Positions 26,709 through 41,950 are shown, numbered from the stretch's first letter. The stretch: 64,000 nt of DNA from Apostichopus japonicus (GCF_037975245.1 NC_092566.1:12643001-12707000), one strand, 5' to 3'. Notes: generated by a model not told the origin, from the letters alone. Translations and numbers: made by a program.

Positions 26709-28222
26709 GGTACCGATCAATCGAATGTGCGATACCGATCAATCGAATGTTCGGTACCTATCAATCGAATGTGCGGTACCGATCAATCGAATGTTCGGTA
26801 CCGATGAATCGAATGTGCGGTACCGACCAATTGAATGTTCGGAACTGATCAATCGAATGTGCGGAACCGATCAATCGAATGTGCGTTATCGATCAATCGA
26901 ATGTTCGCAACCGATCAATCGAAAGTTCGGTACCTATCAATCGAAAATGCGGTACCGTACATTCGAATGTGCAGTACCGATCAATCGAATGTTCGGTACC
27001 GATTAATCGAATGTGCGGTACCGATTAATCGAATGTGCGGCACCTATGAATCGAATGTGCGTAACCGATGTATCGAGTGTGCTGTACCGATCAATCGAAT
27101 GGGCGGTATCGATGAATTGAATGTGCGGTACCGATCAATCGAATGTACGGTACCGATTAATGGAATGTGCGAATTCGATCAATTGAATGTGCGTTACCGA
27201 TAAATCGAATGTGCGATACCGATCAATCGAATGTTCGGTACCTATCAATCGAATGTGAGGTACCGATGAATCGAATGTTCGGTACCGATCAATCGAATGT
27301 GCGATACCGATCAATCGAATGTTCGGTACCTATCAATCGAATGTTCGGTACCGATCAATCGAATGTTCGGTACCGATCAATCGAATGTGCGGTACCGATC
27401 AATCGAATGTGCGGTACCGATCAGTCGAATGTGCGGTACCGATCAATCGAATGTGCGGTACCGAACAATCGAATGTGCGGTACCGATCAATCGAATGTTC
27501 GGTACCTATCAATCGAATGTTCGGTACCTATCAATCGAATGTGCGGTTCCGATCAATCGAAAGTGCGGTACCGATGAATCGAATGTGCGATACCGATCAA
27601 TCGAATGTTCGGTACCTATTAATCGAATGTGCGGTACCGATCAATCGAATGTTCGGTACCGATCAATCGAATGTTCGGTACCTATCAATCGAATGTGCGG
27701 TACCGATCAATCGAATGTTCGGTACCGATCAATGGAATGTGCGGTACCGATCAATTGAATGTTCGGAACTGATCAATCGAATGTGCGGTACCGATAAATC
27801 GAATGTGCGATACCGATCAATCGAATGTTCGGTACCTATCAATCGAATGTGAGGTACCGATGAATCGAATGTTCGGTACCGATGAATCGAAAGTGCGGTA
27901 CCGATGAATCGAATGTGCGGTACCGATGAATCGAATGTGCGGTACCGATGAATCGAATGTGCGGTACCGATCAATCGAATGTTCGGTACCTATCAATCGA
28001 ATGTGCGGTACCGATCAATCGAATGTTCGGTACCGATCAATCGAATGTGCGGTACCGATCAATCGAATGTGCGTTACCGAACAATCGAATGTGCGGTACC
28101 GATCAATCGAATGTGCGATACCGATCAATCGAATGTTCGGTACCTATCAATCGAATGTGCGGTACCGATCAATCGAATGTTCGGTACCGATGAATCGAAT
28201 GTGCGGTATCGATCAATTGAAT

Positions 28223-29131
28223 GTTAGGAACTGATCAATCGAATGTGCTGAACCGATCAATCGAATGTGCGTTATCGATCAATCGAATGTGCGGTACCGA
28301 TCAATCGAATGTGCGATACCGATCAATCGAATGTTCGGTACCTATCAATCGAATGTGAGGTACCGATGAATCGAATGTTCGGTACCGATCAATCGAAAGT
28401 GCGGTACCGATGAATCGAATGTGCGGTACCGATGAATCGAATGTGCGGTACCGATGAATCGAATGTGCGGTACCGAACAATCGAATGTGCGGTACCGATC
28501 AATCGAATGTACGGTACAGATCAATCGAATGTTCGGTACCTATCAATCGAATGTGCGGTACCGATCAATCAAAAGTGCGGTACCGATCAATCGAATGTGC
28601 GGTACCGATCAATCGAATGTTCGGTACCTATCAATCGAATGTGCGGTACCGATCAATCGAATGTTCGGTACCGATCAATCGAATGTGCGGTACCGATCAA
28701 TCGAATGTGCGTTACCGAACAATCGAATGTGCGGTACCGATGAATCGAATGTGCGATACCGATCAATCGAATGTTCGGTACCTATCAATCGAATGTGCGG
28801 TACCGATCAATCGAATGTTCGGTACCGATGAATCGAATGTGCGGTATCGATCAATTGAATGTTAGGAACTGATCAATCGAATGTGCTGAACCGATCAATC
28901 GAATGTGCGTTATCGATCAATCGAATGTTCGCAACCGATCAATCGAAAGTTCGGTACCGATCAATCGAAAATGCGGTACCGATCAATCGAATGTGCGGTA
29001 TCGATCAATCGAATGTGCGGTACCGATCAATCGAATGCGCGGCACCTATCAATCGAATGTGCGTTACCGATGTATCGAATGTGCGAAACGGATTGATCGA
29101 ATGTGCAGTACCGATGAATCGAATGTGCGGT
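28223..29131 (+). repeat. 638-bp (29-unit) M10 doublet
   Basis: M10 at 28223 and 28861 is 638 bp apart. The second pair, 31087 and 31725, has the same spacing and lies 2,864 bp downstream. The local duplication therefore came before the larger one that copied H8 into H9. Confidence 0.83.
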
Positions 29132-29705
29132 AGGCCTACAGATGAATCGAATGTTCGGTACCGATCAATCGAATGTGCGGTACCGATGAATCGAATGTGC
29201 GGTACCGATGAATCGAATGTGCGGTACCGATCAATCGAAAGTGCGGTACCGATCAATGGAATGTGCGTTACCGATTAATCGAATGAGCGGTATCGATGAA
29301 TGGAATGTGTAGTACCGATGAATCGAATGTGCGGTACCGATGAATCGAATGTACGGTACCGATTAATCGAATGTGCGTTACCAATCAATCGAATGTGCGT
29401 TACCGATCAATCGAATGTGCGCAGCCATTAATCGAATGAGCGGTATCGATCAATCGAATGTTCGGTACCTATCAATCGAATGTGCGGTACTGATCAATCG
29501 AATGTTCGGTACCTATCAATCGAATGTGCGGTAGCGATCAATCGAAAGTTCGGTACCGATCAATCGAATGTGCGGTACCGAACAATCGAATGTACGTTAC
29601 CGATCAATCGAATGTTCGGAACCGACCAATCGAAAGTTCGGTACCGATTAATCGAATGTGCGTTACCAATCAATCGAATGTGCGTTACCGCACAATCGAA
29701 TGTGC

Positions 29706-32701
29706 GCAGCGATTAATCGAATGAGCGGTATCGATCAATCGAATGTTCGGTACCTATCAATCGAATGTGCGGTACTGATCAATCGAATGTTCGGTACCGA
29801 TCAATCGAATGTGCGGTACCGATCAATCGAATGTGCGGTACCGGTCAATCGAATGTGTCGTATCGATCGAAGGAATATGCGATACCGATCAATATAATGT
29901 TCGCTACCGATGAATCGAATGTTCGGTATCGATCATAAGAATGTTCGGTACCGATCAATCGAATGTGCCGCACCGAGCATTCGAATGTGCGGTACCGATC
30001 AATCGAAAGTGCGGTACCGATCAATCGAATGTACGGTACCGATTAATGGAATGTGCGAATTCGATCAATTGAGTGTGCGTTACCGATAAATCGAATGTGC
30101 GATACCGATCAATCGAATGTTCGGTACCTATCAATCGAATGTGAGGTACCGATGAATCGAATGTTCGGTACCGATCAATCGAATGTGCGATACCGATCAA
30201 TCGAATGTTCGGTACCTATCAATCGAATGTTCGGTACCGATCAATCGAATGTGTGGTACCGATCAATCGAATGTGCGGTACCGATCAGTCGAATGTGCGG
30301 TACCGATCAATCGAATGTGCGGTACCGAACAATCGAATGTGCGGTACCGATCAATCGAATGTTCGGTACCTATCAATGGAATGTTCGGTACCTATCAATC
30401 GAATGTGCGGTTCCGATCAATCGAAAGTGCGGTACCGATGAATCGAATGTGCGATACCGATCAATCGAATGTTCGGTACCTATTAATCGAATGTGCGGTA
30501 CCGATCAATCGAATGTTCGGTACCGATCAATCGAATGTTCGGTACCTATCAATCGAATGTGCGGTACCGATCAATCGAATGTTCGGTACCGATGAATGGA
30601 ATGTGCGGTACCGATCAATTGAATGTTCGGAACTGATCAATCGAATGTGCGGTACCGATAAATCGAATGTGCGATACCGATCAATCGAATGTTCGGTACC
30701 TATCAATCGAATGTGAGGTACCGATGAATCGAATGTTCGGTACCGATCAATCGAAAATGCGGTACCGAACAATCGAATGTGCGGTACCGATGAATCGAAT
30801 GTGCGGTACCGATGAATCGAATGTGCGGTACCGATCAATCGAATGTTCGGTACCTATCAATCGAATGTGCGGTACCGATCAATCGAATGTTCGGTACCGA
30901 TCAATCGAATGTGCGGTACCGATCAATCGAATGTGCGTTACCGAACAATCGAATGTGCGGTACCGATCAATCGAATGTGCGATACCGATCAATCGAATGT
31001 TCGGTACCTATCAATCGAATGTGCGGTACCGATCAATCGAATGTTCGGTACCGATGAATCGAATGTGCGGTATCGATCAATTGAATGTTAGGAACTGATC
31101 AATCGAATGTGCTGAACCGATCAATCGAATGTGCGTTATCGATCAATCGAATGTGCGGTACCGATAAATCGAATGTGCGATACCGATCAATCGAATGTTC
31201 GGTACCTATCAATCGAATGTGAGGTACCGATGAATCGAATGTTCGGTACCGATCAATCGAAAGTGCGGTACCGATCAATCGAATGTGCGGTACCGATGAA
31301 TCGAATGTGCGGTACCGATGAATCGAATGTGCGGTACCGAACAATCGAATGTGCGGTACCGATCAATCGAATGTACGGTACAGATCAATCGAATGTTCGG
31401 TACCTATCAATCGAATGTGCTGTACCGATCAATCAAAAGTGCGGTACCGATGAATCGAATGTGCGGTACCGATCAATCGAATGTTCGGTACCTATCAATC
31501 GAATGTGCGGTACCGATCAATCGAATGTTCGGTACCGATCAATCGAATGTGCGGTACCGATCAATCGAATGTGCGTTACCGAACAATCGAATGTGCGGTA
31601 CCGATCAATCGAATGTGCGATACCGATCAATCGAATGTTCGGTACCTATCAATCGAATGTGCGGTACCGATCAATCGAATGTTCGGTACCGATGAATGGA
31701 ATGTGCGGTATCGATCAATTGAATGTTAGGAACTGATCAATCGAATGTGTTGAACCGATCAATCGAATGTGCGTTATCGATCAATCGAATGTTCGCAACC
31801 GATCAATCGAAAGTTCGGTACCGATCAATCGAAAATGCGGTACCGAACATTCGAATGTGCAGTACCGATCAATCGAATGTTCGGTACCTATCAATCGAAT
31901 GTGCGGTACCGATCAATCGAATGTTCGGTACCGATGAATCGAATGTGCGGTACCGATCAATCGAATGTGCGGTACCGATCAATCGAATGTGCGGTATCGA
32001 TCAATCGAATGTGCGGTACCGATCAATCGAATGCGCGGCACCTATCAATCGAATGTGCGTTACCGATGTATCGAATGTGCGAAACGGATTGATCGAATGT
32101 GCAGTACCGATGAATCGAATGTGCGGTAGGCCTACAGATGAATCGAATGTTCGGTACCGATCAATCGAATGTGCGGTACCGATGAATCGAATGTGCGGTA
32201 CCGATGAATCGAATGTGCGGTACCGATCAATCGAAAGTGCGGTACCGATCAATGGAATGTGCGTTACCGATTAATCGAATGAGCGGTATCGATGAATGGA
32301 ATGTGTAGTACCGATGAATCGAATGTGCGGTACCGATGAATCGAATGTACGGTACCGATTAATCGAATGTGCGTTACCAATCAATCGAATGTGCGTTACC
32401 GATCAATCGAATGTGCGCAGCCATTAATCGAATGAGCGGTATCGATGAATCGAATGTTCGGTACCTATCAATCGAATGTGCGGTACTGATCAATCGAATG
32501 TTCGGTACCTATCAATCGAATGTGCGGTAGCGATCAATCGAAAGTTCGGTACCGATCAATCGAATGTGCGGTACCGAACAATCGAATGTACGTTACCGAT
32601 CAATCGAATGTTCGGAACCGACCAATCGAAAGTTCGGTACCGATTAATCGAATGTGCGTTACCAATCAATCGAATGTGCGTTACCGCACAATCGAATGTG
32701 C
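29706..32701 (+). repeat. HOR segment H9
   Basis: This 2,996-bp segment has M3 29855 and M7 30057, only 202 bp apart instead of the usual 0.8-1.1 kb. About 30-40 units were lost directly after M5. M10 is at 31087 and 31725 and M6 at 32127. The rest copies H8 at an offset of 2,864 bp, then 2,996 bp after the M10 doublet. Confidence 0.85.
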
Positions 32702-35492
32702 GCAGCGATTAATCGAATGAGCGGTATCGATCAATCGAATGTTCGGTACCTATCAATCGAATGTGCGGTACTGATCAATCGAATGTTCGGTACCGATCAA
32801 TCGAATGTGCGGTACCGATCAATCGAATGTGCGGTACCGGTCAATCGAATGTGTCGTATCGATCGAAGGAATATGCGATACCGATCAATATAATGTTCGC
32901 TACCGATGAATCGAATGTTCGGTATCGATCATAAGAATGTTCGGTACCGATCAATCGAATGTGCCGCACCGAGCATTCGAATGTGCGGTACCGATCAATC
33001 GAAAGTGCGGTACCGAACAAACGAATGTGCGATACCGATCAATCGAATGTGCGTTACCGATCAATCGAATGGGCGGTACCGATCAATCGAATGTGCGGTA
33101 CCGATCAATCGAATGTTCGGTATCTATCAATGGAATGTACGGTACAGATCAATCGAATGTTCGGTACCTATCAATCGAATGTGCAATACCGATCAATCGA
33201 ATGTGCGGTACCGATCAATCGAATGTGCGATACCGATCAATCGAATGTTCGGTACCGATCAATCGAATGTGAGGTACCGATCAATCGAATGTTCGGTACC
33301 GATCAATCGAATGTGCGGTACCGATCAGTCGAATGTGCGGTACCGATCAATCGAATGTGCGGTACCGATCAATCGAATGTGCGGTACCGAACAATCGAAT
33401 GTGCGGTACCGATCAATCGAATGTACGGTACAGATCAATCGAATGTTCGGTACCTATCAATCGAATGTGCGGTACCGATCAATCGAAAGTGCGGTACCGA
33501 TCAATCGAATGTGCGATACCGATCAATCGAATGTTCGGTACCTATCAATCGAATGTGCGGTACCGATCAATCGAATGTTCGGTACCGATGAATCGAATGT
33601 GCGGTACCGACCAATTGAATGTTCGGAACTGATCAATCGAATGTGCGGAACCGATCAATCGAATGTGCGTTATCGATCAATCGAATGTTCGCAACCGATC
33701 AATCGAAAGTTCGGTACCTATCAATCGAAAATGCGGTACCGTACATTCGAATGTGCAGTACCGATCAATCGAATGTTCGGTACCGATTAATCGAATGTGC
33801 GGTACCGATTAATCGAATGTGCGGCACCTATGAATCGAATGTGCGTAACCGATGTATCGAGTGTGCTGTACCGATCAATCGAATGGGCGGTATCGATGAA
33901 TTGAAAGTGCGGTACCGATCAATCGAATGTACGGTACCGATTAATGGAATGTGCGAATTCGATCAATTGAATGTGCGTTACCGATAAATCGAATGTGCGA
34001 TACCGATCAATCGAATGTTCGGTACCTATCAATCGAATGTGAGGTACCGATGAATCGAATGTTCGGTACCGATCAATCGAATGTGCGATACCGATCAATC
34101 GAATGTTCGGTACCTATCAATCGAATGTTCGGTACCGATCAATCGAATGTTCGGTACCGATCAATCGAATGTGCGGTACCGATCAGTCGAATGTGCGGTA
34201 CCGATCAGTCGAATGTGCGGTACCGATCAATCGAATGTGCGGTACCGAACAATCGAATGTGCGGTACCGATCAATCGAATGTTCGGTACCTATCAATCGA
34301 ATGTTCGGTACCTATCAATCGAATGTGCGGTACCGATCAATCGAAAGTGCGGTACCGATGAATCGAATGTGCGATACCGATCAATCGAATGTGTAGTACC
34401 GATGAATCGAATGTGCGGTACCGATGAATCGAATGTACGGTACCGATTAATCGAATGTGCGTTACCAATCAATCGAATGTGCGTTACCGATCAATCGAAT
34501 GTGCGCAGCCATTAATCGAATGTTCGGTACCTATCAATCGAATGTGCGGTACCGATCAATCGAATGTTCGGTACCGATGAATCGAATGTGCGGTACCGAC
34601 CAATTGAATGTTCGGAACTGATCAATCGAATGTGCGGAACCGATCAATCGAATGTGCGTTATCGATCAATCGAATGTTCGCAACCGATCAATCGAAAGTT
34701 CGGTACCTATCAATCGAAAATGCGGTACCGTACATTCGAATGTGCAGTACCGATCAATCGAATGTTCGGTACCGATTAATCGAATGTGCGGTACCGATTA
34801 ATCGAATGTGCGTAACCGATGTATCGAGTGTGCTGTACCGATCAATCGAATGGGCGGTATCGATGAATTGAAAGTGCGGTACCGATCAATCGAATGTACG
34901 GTACCGATTAATGGAATGTGCGAATTCGATCAATTGAATGTGCGTTACCGATAAATCGAATGTGCGATACCGATCAATCGAATGTTCGGTACCTATCAAT
35001 CGAATGTGAGGTACCGATGAATCGAATGTTCGGTACCGATCAATCGAATGTGCGATACCGATCAATCGAATGTTCGGTACCGATCAATCGAATGTTCGGT
35101 ACCGATCAATCGAATGTTCGGTACCGATCAATCGAATGTGCGGTACCGATCAGTCGAATGTGCGGTACCAATCAATCGAATGTGCGTTACCGATCAATCG
35201 AATGTGCGCAGCCATTAATCGAATGAGCGGTATCGATGAATCGAATGTTCGGTACCTATCAATCGAATGTGCGGTACTGATCAATCGAATGTTCGGTACC
35301 TATCAATCGAATGTGCGGTAGCGATCAATCGAAAGTTCGGTACCGATCAATCGAATGTGCGGTACCGAACAATCGAATGTACGTTACCGATCAATCGAAT
35401 GTTCGGAACCGACCAATCGAAAGTTCGGTACCGATTAATCGAATGTGCGTTACCAATCAATCGAATGTGCGTTACCGCACAATCGAATGTGC
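32702..35492 (+). repeat. HOR segment H10
   Basis: This 2,791-bp segment has M3 32851 and two M7 units at 33955 and 34922. The spacing of 967 bp is one unit short of the 989 bp seen in H14 and H16, because one GGCACCTATG unit is missing near 34805. It has no M6 or M10. Its layout is the closest relative of the H14 and H16 segments. Confidence 0.84.
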
Positions 35493-38334
35493 GCAGCGAT
35501 TAATCGAATGAGCGGTATCGATCAATCGAATGTTCGGTACCTATCAATCGAATGTGCGGTACTGATCAATCGAATGTTCGGTACCGATCAATCGAATGTG
35601 CGGTACCGATCAATCGAATGTGCGGTACCGGTCAATCGAATGTTCGGTATCGATCGAAGGAATATGCGATACCGATCAATATAATGTTCGCTACCGATGA
35701 ATCGAATGTTCGGTATCGATCATAAGAATGTTCGGTACCGATCAATCGAATGTGCCGCACCGAGCATTCGAATGTGCGGTACCGATCAATCGAAAGTGCG
35801 GTACCGAACAAACGAATGTGCGATACCGATCAATCGAATGTGCGTTACCGATCAATCGAATGGGCGGTACCGATCAATCGAATGTGCGGTACCGATCAAT
35901 CGAATGTTCGGTATCTATCAATGGAATGTACGGTACCTATCAATCGAATGTTCGGTACCTATCAATCGAATGTGCGGTACCGATCAATCGAAAGTGCGGT
36001 ACCGATCAATCGAATGTGCGATACCGATCAATCGAATGTTCGGTACCTATCAATCGAATGTGCGGTACCGATCAATCGAATGTTCGGTACCGATGAATCG
36101 AATGTGCGGTACCGACCAATTGAATGTTCGGAACTGATCAATCGAATGTGCGGAACCGATCAATCGAATGTGCGTTATCGATCAATCGAATGTTCGCAAC
36201 CGATCAATCGAAAGTTCGGTACCTATCAATCGAAAATGCGGTACCGTACATTCGAATGTGCAGTACCGATCAATCGAATGTTCGGTACCGATTAATCGAA
36301 TGTGCGGTACCGATTAATCGAATGTGCGGCACCTATGAATCGAATGTGCGTAACCGATGTATCGAGTGTGCTGTACCGATCAATCGAATGGGCGGTATCG
36401 ATGAATTGAATGTGCGGTACCGATCAATCGAATGTACGGTACCGATTAATGGAATGTGCGAATTCGATCAATTGAATGTGCGTTACCGATAAATCGAATG
36501 TGCGATACCGATCAATCGAATGTTCGGTACCTATCAATCGAATGTTCGGTACCGATGAATCGAATGTTCGGTACCGATCAATCGAATGTGCGATACCGAT
36601 CAATCGAATGTTCGGTACCTATCAATCGAATGTTCGGTACCGATCAATCGAATGTTCGGTACCGATCAATCGAATGTACGGTACCGATTAATGGAATGTG
36701 CGAATTCGATCAATTGAATGTGCGTTACCGATAAATCGAATGTGCGATACCGATCAATCGAATGTTCGGTACCTATCAATCGAATGTGAGGTACCGATGA
36801 ATCGAATGTTCGGTACCGATCAATCGAATGTGCGATACCGATCAATCGAATGTTCGGTACCTATCAATCGAATGTTCGGTACCGATCAATCGAATGTTCG
36901 GTACCGATCAATCGAATGTGCGGTACCGAACAATCGAATGTGCGGTACCGATCAATCGAATGTTCGGTACCTATCAATCGAATGTGCGGTACCGATCAAT
37001 CGAATGTTCGGTACCTATCAATCGAATGTTCGGTACCTATCAATCGAATGTGCGGTACCTATTAATCGAATGTGCGGTACCGATCAATCGAATGTTCGGT
37101 ACCGATCAATCGAATGTTCGGTACCTATCAATCGAATGTGCGGTACCGATCAATCGAATGTTCGGTACCGATGAATGGAATGTGCGGTACCGATCAATTG
37201 AATGTTCGGAACTGATCAATCGAATGTGCGTTACCGATAAATCGAATGTGCGATACCGATCAATCGAATGTTCGGTACCTATCAATCGAATGTGCGGTAC
37301 CGATCAATCGAATGTTCGGTACCGATGAATCGAATGTGCGGTACCGATGAATCGAATGTTAGGAACTGATCAATCGAATGTGTTGAACCGATCAATCGAA
37401 TGTGCGTTATCGATCAATCGAATGTTCGCAACCGATCAATCGAAAGTTCGGTACCGATCAATCGAAAATGCGGTACCGAACATTCGAATGTGCAGTACCG
37501 ATCAATCGAATGTTCGGTACCTATCAATCGAATGTGCGGTACCGATCAATCGAATGTTCGGTACCGATGAATCGAATGTGCGGTACCGATCAATCGAATG
37601 TGCGGTACCGATCAATCGAATGTGCGGTATCGATCAATCGAATGTGCGGTACCGATCAATCGAATGCGCGGCACCTATCAATCGAATGTGCGTTACCGAT
37701 GTATCGAATGTGCGAAACGGATTGATCGAATGTGCAGTACCGATGAATCGAATGTGCGGTAGGCCTACAGATGAATCGAATGTTCGGTACCGATCAATCG
37801 AATGTGCGGTACCGATGAATCGAATGTGCGGTACCGATGAATCGAATGTGCGGTACCGATCAATCGAAAGTGCGGTACCGATCAATGGAATGTGCGTTAC
37901 CGATTAATCGAATGAGCGGTATCGATGAATGGAATGTGTAGTACCGATGAATCGAATGTGCGGTACCGATGAATCGAATGTACGGTACCGATTAATCGAA
38001 TGTGCGTTACCAATCAATCGAATGTGCGTTACCGATCAATCGAATGTGCGCAGCCATTAATCGAATGAGCGGTATCGATGAATCGAATGTTCGGTACCTA
38101 TCAATCGAATGTGCGGTACTGATCAATCGAATGTTCGGTACCTATCAATCGAATGTGCGGTAGCGATCAATCGAAAGTTCGGTACCGATCAATCGAATGT
38201 GCGGTACCGAACAATCGAATGTACGTTACCGATCAATCGAATGTTCGGAACCGACCAATCGAAAGTTCGGTACCGATCAATCGAATGTGCGTTACCAATC
38301 AATCGAATGTGCGTTACCGCACAATCGAATGTGC
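35493..38334 (+). repeat. HOR segment H11
   Basis: This 2,842-bp segment has a mutated M3 at 35642 (TTCGGTATCG in place of TGTCGTATCG). M7 occurs at 36460 and 36702, 242 bp apart. M10 is at 37358 and M6 at 37760. From about 37350 it repeats the sequence from about 31717 at an offset of 5,633 bp. Confidence 0.84.
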
Positions 38335-39966
38335 GCAGCGATTAATCGAATGAGCGGTATCGATCAATCGAATGTTCGGTACCTATCAATCGAATGTGCG
38401 GTACTGATCAATCGAATGTTCGGTACCGATCAATCGAATGTGCGGTACCGATCAATCGAATGTGCGGTACCGGTCAATCGAATGTGTCGTATCGATCGAA
38501 GGAATATGCGATACCGATCAATATAATGTTCGCTACCGATGAATCGAATGTTCGGTATCGATCATAAGAATGTTCGGTACCGATCAATCGAATGTGCCGC
38601 ACCGAGCATTCGAATGTGCGGTACCGATCAATCGAAAGTGCGGTACCGAACAAACGAATGTGCGATACCGATCAATCGAATGTGCGTTACCGATCAATCG
38701 AATGGGCGGTACCGATCAATCGAATGTGCGGTACCGATCAATCGAATGTTCGGTATCTATCAATGGAATGTACGGTTCAGATCAATCGAATGTTCGGTAC
38801 CTATCAATCGAATGTGCAATACCGATCAATCGAATGTGCGGTACCGATCAATCGAATGTGCGATACCGATCAATCGAATGTTCGGTACCGATCAATCGAA
38901 TGTGAGGTACCGATCAATCGAATGTTCGGTACCGATCAATCGAATGTGCGGTACCGATCAGTCGAATGTGCGGTACCGATCAATCGAATGTGCGGTACCG
39001 ATCAATCGAATGTGCGGTACCGATCAATCGAATGTTCGGTACCGATCAATCGAATGTACGGTACAGATCAATCGAATGTTCGGTACCTATCAATCGAATG
39101 TGCGGTACCGATCAATCGAAAGTGCGGTACCGATCAATCGAATGTGCGATACCTATCAATCGAATGTGCGGTACCGATCAATCGAATGTTCGGTACCGAT
39201 GAATCGAATGTGCGGTACCGATCAATCGAATGTGCGGTACCGATCAATCGAATGTGCGGTATCGATCAATCGAATGTGCGGTACCGATCAATCGAATGCG
39301 CGGCACCTATCAATCGAATGTGCGTTACCGATGTATCGAATGTGCGAAACGGATTGATCGAATGTGCAGTACCGATGAATCGAATGTGCGGTAGGCCTAC
39401 AGATGAATCGAATGTTCGGTACCGATCAATCGAATGTGCGGTACCGATGAATCGAATGTGCGGTACCGATGAATCGAATGTGCGGTACCGATCAATCGAA
39501 AGTGCGGTACCGATCAATGGAATGTGCGTTACCGATTAATCGAATGAGCGGTATCGATGAATGGAATGTGTAGTACCGATGAATCGAATGTGCGGTACCG
39601 ATGAATCGAATGTACGGTACCGATTAATCGAATGTGCGTTACCAATCAATCGAATGTGCGTTACCGATCAATCGAATGTGCGCAGCCATTAATCGAATGA
39701 GCGGTATCGATGAATCGAATGTTCGGTACCTATCAATCGAATGTGCGGTACTGATCAATCGAATGTTCGGTACCTATCAATCGAATGTGCGGTAGCGATC
39801 AATCGAAAGTTCGGTACCGATCAATCGAATGTGCGGTACCGAACAATCGAATGTACGTTACCGATCAATCGAATGTTCGGAACCGACCAATCGAAAGTTC
39901 GGTACCGATTAATCGAATGTGCGTTACCAATCAATCGAATGTGCGTTACCGCACAATCGAATGTGC
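38335..39966 (+). repeat. HOR segment H12
   Basis: This is the shortest full segment, 1,632 bp, with M3 38484 and M6 39392. It has no M7 or M10. Near 39150 the sequence jumps directly from the anchor half to the M9/M6 part. H12 and H13 are offset copies at 1,632 bp. Confidence 0.84.
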
Positions 39967-41950
39967 GCAGCGATTAATCGAATGAGCGGTATCGATCAAT
40001 CGAATGTTCGGTACCTATCAATCGAATGTGCGGTACTGATCAATCGAATGTTCGGTACCGATCAATCGAATGTGCGGTACCGATCAATCGAATGTGCGGT
40101 ACCGGTCAATCGAATGTGTCGTATCGATCGAAGGAATATGCGATACCGATCAATATAATGTTCGCTACCGATGAATCGAATGTTCGGTATCGATCATAAG
40201 AATGTTCGGTACCGATCAATCGAATGTGCCGCACCGAGCATTCGAATGTGCGGTACCGATCAATCGAAAGTGCGGTACCGAACAAACGAATGTGCGATAC
40301 CGATCAATCGAATGTGCGTTACCGATCAATCGAATGGGCGGTACCGATCAATCGAATGTGCGGTACCGATCAATCGAATGTTCGGTATCTATCAATGGAA
40401 TGTACGGTTCAGATCAATCGAATGTTCGGTACCTATCAATCGAATGTGCAATACCGATCAATCGAATGTGCGGTACCGATCAATCGAATGTGCGATACCG
40501 ATCAATCGAATGTTCGGTACCGATCAATCGAATGTGAGGTACCGATCAATCGAATGTTCGGTACCGATCAATCGAATGTGCGGTACCGATCAGTCGAATG
40601 TGCGGTACCGATCAATCGAATGTGCGGTACCGATCAATCGAATGTGCGGTACCGAACAATCGAATGTGCGGTACCGATCAATCGAATGTACGGTACAGAT
40701 CAATCGAATGTTCGGTACCTATCAATCGAATGTGCGGTACCGATCAATCGAAAGTGCGGTACCGATCAATCGAATGTGCGATACCGATCAATCGAATGTT
40801 CGGTACCTATCAATCGAATGTGCGGTACCGATCAATCGAATGTTCGGTACCGATGAATCGAATGTGCGGTACCGACCAATTGAATGTTCGGAACTGATCA
40901 ATCGAATGTGCGGAACCGATCAATCGAATGTGCGTTATCGATCAATCGAATGTTCGCAACCGATCAATCGAAAGTTCGGTACCTATCAATCGAAAATGCG
41001 GTACCGTACATTCGAATGTGCAGTACCGATCAATCGAATGTTCGGTACCGATTAATCGAATGTGCGGTACCGATTAATCGAATGTGCGGCACCTATGAAT
41101 CGAATGTGCGTAACCGATGTATCGAGTGTGCTGTACCGATCAATCGAATGGGCGGTATCGATGAATTGAAAGTGCGGTACCGATCAATCGAATGTACGGT
41201 ATCGATCAATCGAATGTGCGGTACCGATCAATCGAATGTGCGGTATCGATCAATCGAATGTGCGGTACCGATCAATCGAATGCGCGGCACCTATCAATCG
41301 AATGTGCGTTACCGATGTATCGAATGTGCGAAACGGATTGATCGAATGTGCAGTACCGATGAATCGAATGTGCGGTAGGCCTACAGATGAATCGAATGTT
41401 CGGTACCGATCAATCGAATGTGCGGTACCGATGAATCGAATGTGCGGTACCGATGAATCGAATGTGCGGTACCGATCAATCGAAAGTGCGGTACCGATCA
41501 ATGGAATGTGCGTTACCGATTAATCGAATGAGCGGTATCGATGAATGGAATGTGTAGTACCGATGAATCGAATGTGCGGTACCGATGAATCGAATGTACG
41601 GTACCGATTAATCGAATGTGCGTTACCAATCAATCGAATGTGCGTTACCGATCAATCGAATGTGCGCAGCCATTAATCGAATGAGCGGTATCGATGAATC
41701 GAATGTTCGGTACCTATCAATCGAATGTGCGGTACTGATCAATCGAATGTTCGGTACCTATCAATCGAATGTGCGGTAGCGATCAATCGAAAGTTCGGTA
41801 CCGATCAATCGAATGTGCGGTACCGAACAATCGAATGTACGTTACCGATCAATCGAATGTTCGGAACCGACCAATCGAAAGTTCGGTACCGATTAATCGA
41901 ATGTGCGTTACCAATCAATCGAATGTGCGTTACCGCACAATCGAATGTGC
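39967..41950 (+). repeat. HOR segment H13
   Basis: This 1,984-bp segment has M3 40116, M8 near 41110 and M6 41376. Just where M7 would follow, near 41200, the sequence switches to the M9/M6 part. This is a clear internal junction between two HOR contexts. The 41376 copy is the last M6 for more than 16 kb. Confidence 0.84.

Larger units (their letters stand above)
23897..29328 (+). repeat. Type-A HOR block, copy D
   Basis: Block D is 5,432 bp. It matches C at offsets 9,850 and then 9,939 bp. The step of 89 bp is four units plus one base and reflects the one-base insertion at 24785-24787. M11 is at 24097, M6 at 24524, 25388 and 29131, and M10 at 28223 and 28861. Confidence 0.84.
25963..29705 (+). 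repeat. HOR segment H8
   Basis: This 3,743-bp segment has M3 26112, a one-base deletion near 26692, M7 27171, two M10 units 638 bp apart (28223 and 28861) and M6 29131. The 638-bp doublet is 29 units long and appears again in H9. Confidence 0.85.
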
